In this document: positions 5,288-6,439 of the stretch, one piece after another | How positions within the stretch are numbered: the first letter of the stretch is position 1 | How the letters are laid out: every line of letters starts with the position of its first letter | Assembly: GCA_946541285.1 (NCBI GenBank) | Contig: CAMNJG010000085.1 | Location: 1 to 6,439, forward strand | DNA from: an uncultured Clostridia bacterium | GTDB taxonomy: Bacteria; Bacillota; Clostridia; Peptostreptococcales; Anaerovoracaceae | Length of the DNA: 6,439 nt | Direction of reading: 5' to 3' | Program-made: the position numbers and the translations under genes | Notes under the pieces: model-generated | What the model was told of the DNA's origin: nothing | The model's input: the letters and a program-made list of their open reading frames with translations, nothing else | The model's database searches: none

Positions 5288-6439
5288 CCCTTCGCGCTGG
5301 AGCGGTACAGGAACTGTACGACATGGCAGCGCGGGCAAGGAGTGGCATTGTTGACCGCGATGTCCACGCCAAACGGCCTGCCGCCATAGCTGTTTCCGGC
5401 CCAGGCCGCGGCTTCGCCATCCCAGCCGTCCATCCCCGGATTCCTGGTCCGGTACAGGAAGGTAATCATATGCTGGGTGCTGAGGGTATCCATCGGATTG
5501 AAGTGGGTATCATCGACTCCTTTGGTAATGCCCTTTTCCACGGCCCAGAGTACCGGCTTATAATAGTACTCCGTAGACGACACATCCACAAACGGATTGT
5601 TCAGGCTGGACGGTTCCGGACAGCCCTGAGAACGCCACAGGAAGGTCACGGCCTGTCCTCTCGTAACGGTCAGCTGCGGACCGAAGTGGGTCTCATCCAT
5701 CCCGTTCGTAATCTGCGGATCCGCGTAGTACGCCCAGAGTACCGCGTTGTAGTAGTCGTCCGTTTCATAAATATCTTCAAACGGATTTATTAAATCCGTC
5801 TTTTCCTCCGCCATCTTCAGGACGATGTCTTTGGAATAAACCGTCCCATCACTGCAGGACAGTTCGCAGCGATAGGTACCCTCAGCAGAGCTGTCCGCAT
5901 TGAAAATGGTATAGGTACTTCCAGTAGCGCCTTCGATGTTCCATGGACGATATTTCTGCTTAGCTCCACCACTCTTCATTTCATATTTCTGCCACTGATA
6001 TCCGGTAGCTCCGGTCGCACTGACGAACAGCTTTACATCCTCTCCGGCCTGATACTGCACCGTCTCCGGAGACTGACCGGTAATCTTGATCTGGTCTGTG
6101 TAACCAATCGTAAAGTTCCAGACGAAGCCGTATTCCGTGCCCATACCGTCATTATGAATGGTCACCTCCTGCGGTTTTCCATTCAGGTACGCGGTTTTAT
6201 CTGCCGCCCACTGGTAACCGCTGTCCAGATCCACGTAAACACACAATCCCACGTTATCTCCCGCAGAAGCATCGGTACCATTTATGTCCTTTCTGAACAT
6301 CTGGAAGGCATAGCGGGTCACCCTGCCCGGGAAATCACTGGTCGTCTTAATATCCGTCGTATAGGTTCCGCCATCCTTTGGAACGGTAAAATTCGTAAAG
6401 TTGACAACCGAAACGGTCTGATCCGCTTTGACAGCGATC
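5284..6439 (-). CDS. Surface protein with Ig-like and SLH domains, C-terminal part
   Basis: The frame is open to the window edge, so only the last 384 residues are seen; a GTG at 6321 (my residue 1) has no ribosome binding site and is not a likely start. Residues -39 to 80 are beta-rich (TYTTDIK, GYQWAADKTAYLNGKP). Residues about 84-171 form an Ig-like domain: GYQWQKYE, ADSSAEGTYRCELSC, then a final strand. SLH repeats follow at about 179-231 (NPFEDIYETDDYYNAVLWA, TRGQAVTFLW) and 243-292 (NPFVDVSSTEYYYKPVLWA, MITFLYR). A third at about 306-341 keeps only its second half (TPCPRCHVVQFLYR). SLH domains generally hold proteins to secondary cell-wall polymers, so this is probably an exported, wall-attached protein; the signal peptide would be outside the window. 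The usual TRAE-like motif is TRGQ, STQH and PCPRC in the three repeats, so wall affinity may be altered. The ligand of the Ig-like part is unknown. Confidence 0.9.
   Translation of the reverse strand, partial: IAVKADQTVSVVNFTNFTVPKDGGTYTTDIKTTSDFPGRVTRYAFQMFRKDINGTDASAGDNVGLCVYVDLDSGYQWAADKTAYLNGKPQEVTIHNDGMGTEYGFVWNFTIGYTDQIKITGQSPETVQYQAGEDVKLFVSATGATGYQWQKYEMKSGGAKQKYRPWNIEGATGSTYTIFNADSSAEGTYRCELSCSDGTVYSKDIVLKMAEEKTDLINPFEDIYETDDYYNAVLWAYYADPQITNGMDETHFGPQLTVTRGQAVTFLWRSQGCPEPSSLNNPFVDVSSTEYYYKPVLWAVEKGITKGVDDTHFNPMDTLSTQHMITFLYRTRNPGMDGWDGEAAAWAGNSYGGRPFGVDIAVNNATPCPRCHVVQFLYRSSAKG

Overview
The window looks like a piece of a Clostridia (Bacillota) genome, probably a gut Lachnospiraceae- or Oscillospiraceae-type anaerobe. 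The grounds are a GC-rich coding bias, a surface protein ending in the aromatic-rich SLH repeats common in those families, strong AGGAG-type ribosome binding sites, and a CHASE3/4HB-like helical sensor fused to GGDEF. This taxonomic reading is inference. Every gene I can support lies on the minus strand, so the biological order runs from the high-coordinate end to the low-coordinate end.

Layout in transcription order. (1) Positions 6439-5284 hold the C-terminal 384 residues of a secreted surface protein whose start lies outside the window: a beta-rich region, an Ig-like domain, two SLH repeats and a half-length third. A doubtful 40-codon ORF overlaps its stop by ATGA, and a minus-strand intrinsic terminator lies at 5071-5109. 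(2) About 440 bp (4633-5076) have no convincing gene and are unusually rich in palindromes: a 14-bp-arm hairpin, a bulged 13-bp hairpin, further inverted repeats, and a 112-bp imperfect inverted-repeat region holding a possible -10 box. (3) Positions 4632-1423 encode a 1069-residue cyclic-di-GMP enzyme with the order REC / degenerate GGDEF / intact EAL / TM / extracellular helical sensor / TM / intact GGDEF with an I-site. (4) Eight bases further on, with its ribosome binding site across the upstream stop codon, is a divergent DprA/Smf-family protein (1414-251) with two unusual insertions. (5) Beyond dprA, positions about 230-1 hold a densely structured minus-strand noncoding RNA with several GC-rich stems, purine-rich loops and a probable pseudoknot. 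Its size and architecture suggest the raiA-motif RNA of Bacillota and Actinomycetota, but that family name is from memory and needs a covariance-model search.

How the parts may work together: the c-di-GMP gene and dprA are almost certainly co-transcribed, and the RNA could be the 3' part of the same transcript because I see no good promoter in front of it. A second-messenger enzyme that can in principle both make and break c-di-GMP, a single-strand-DNA/RecA-loader family protein and a structured RNA would then share one unit. The functional link is inference. Most interesting for follow-up are the RNA at the left edge, the two-module c-di-GMP fusion, and the palindromic region in front of it.
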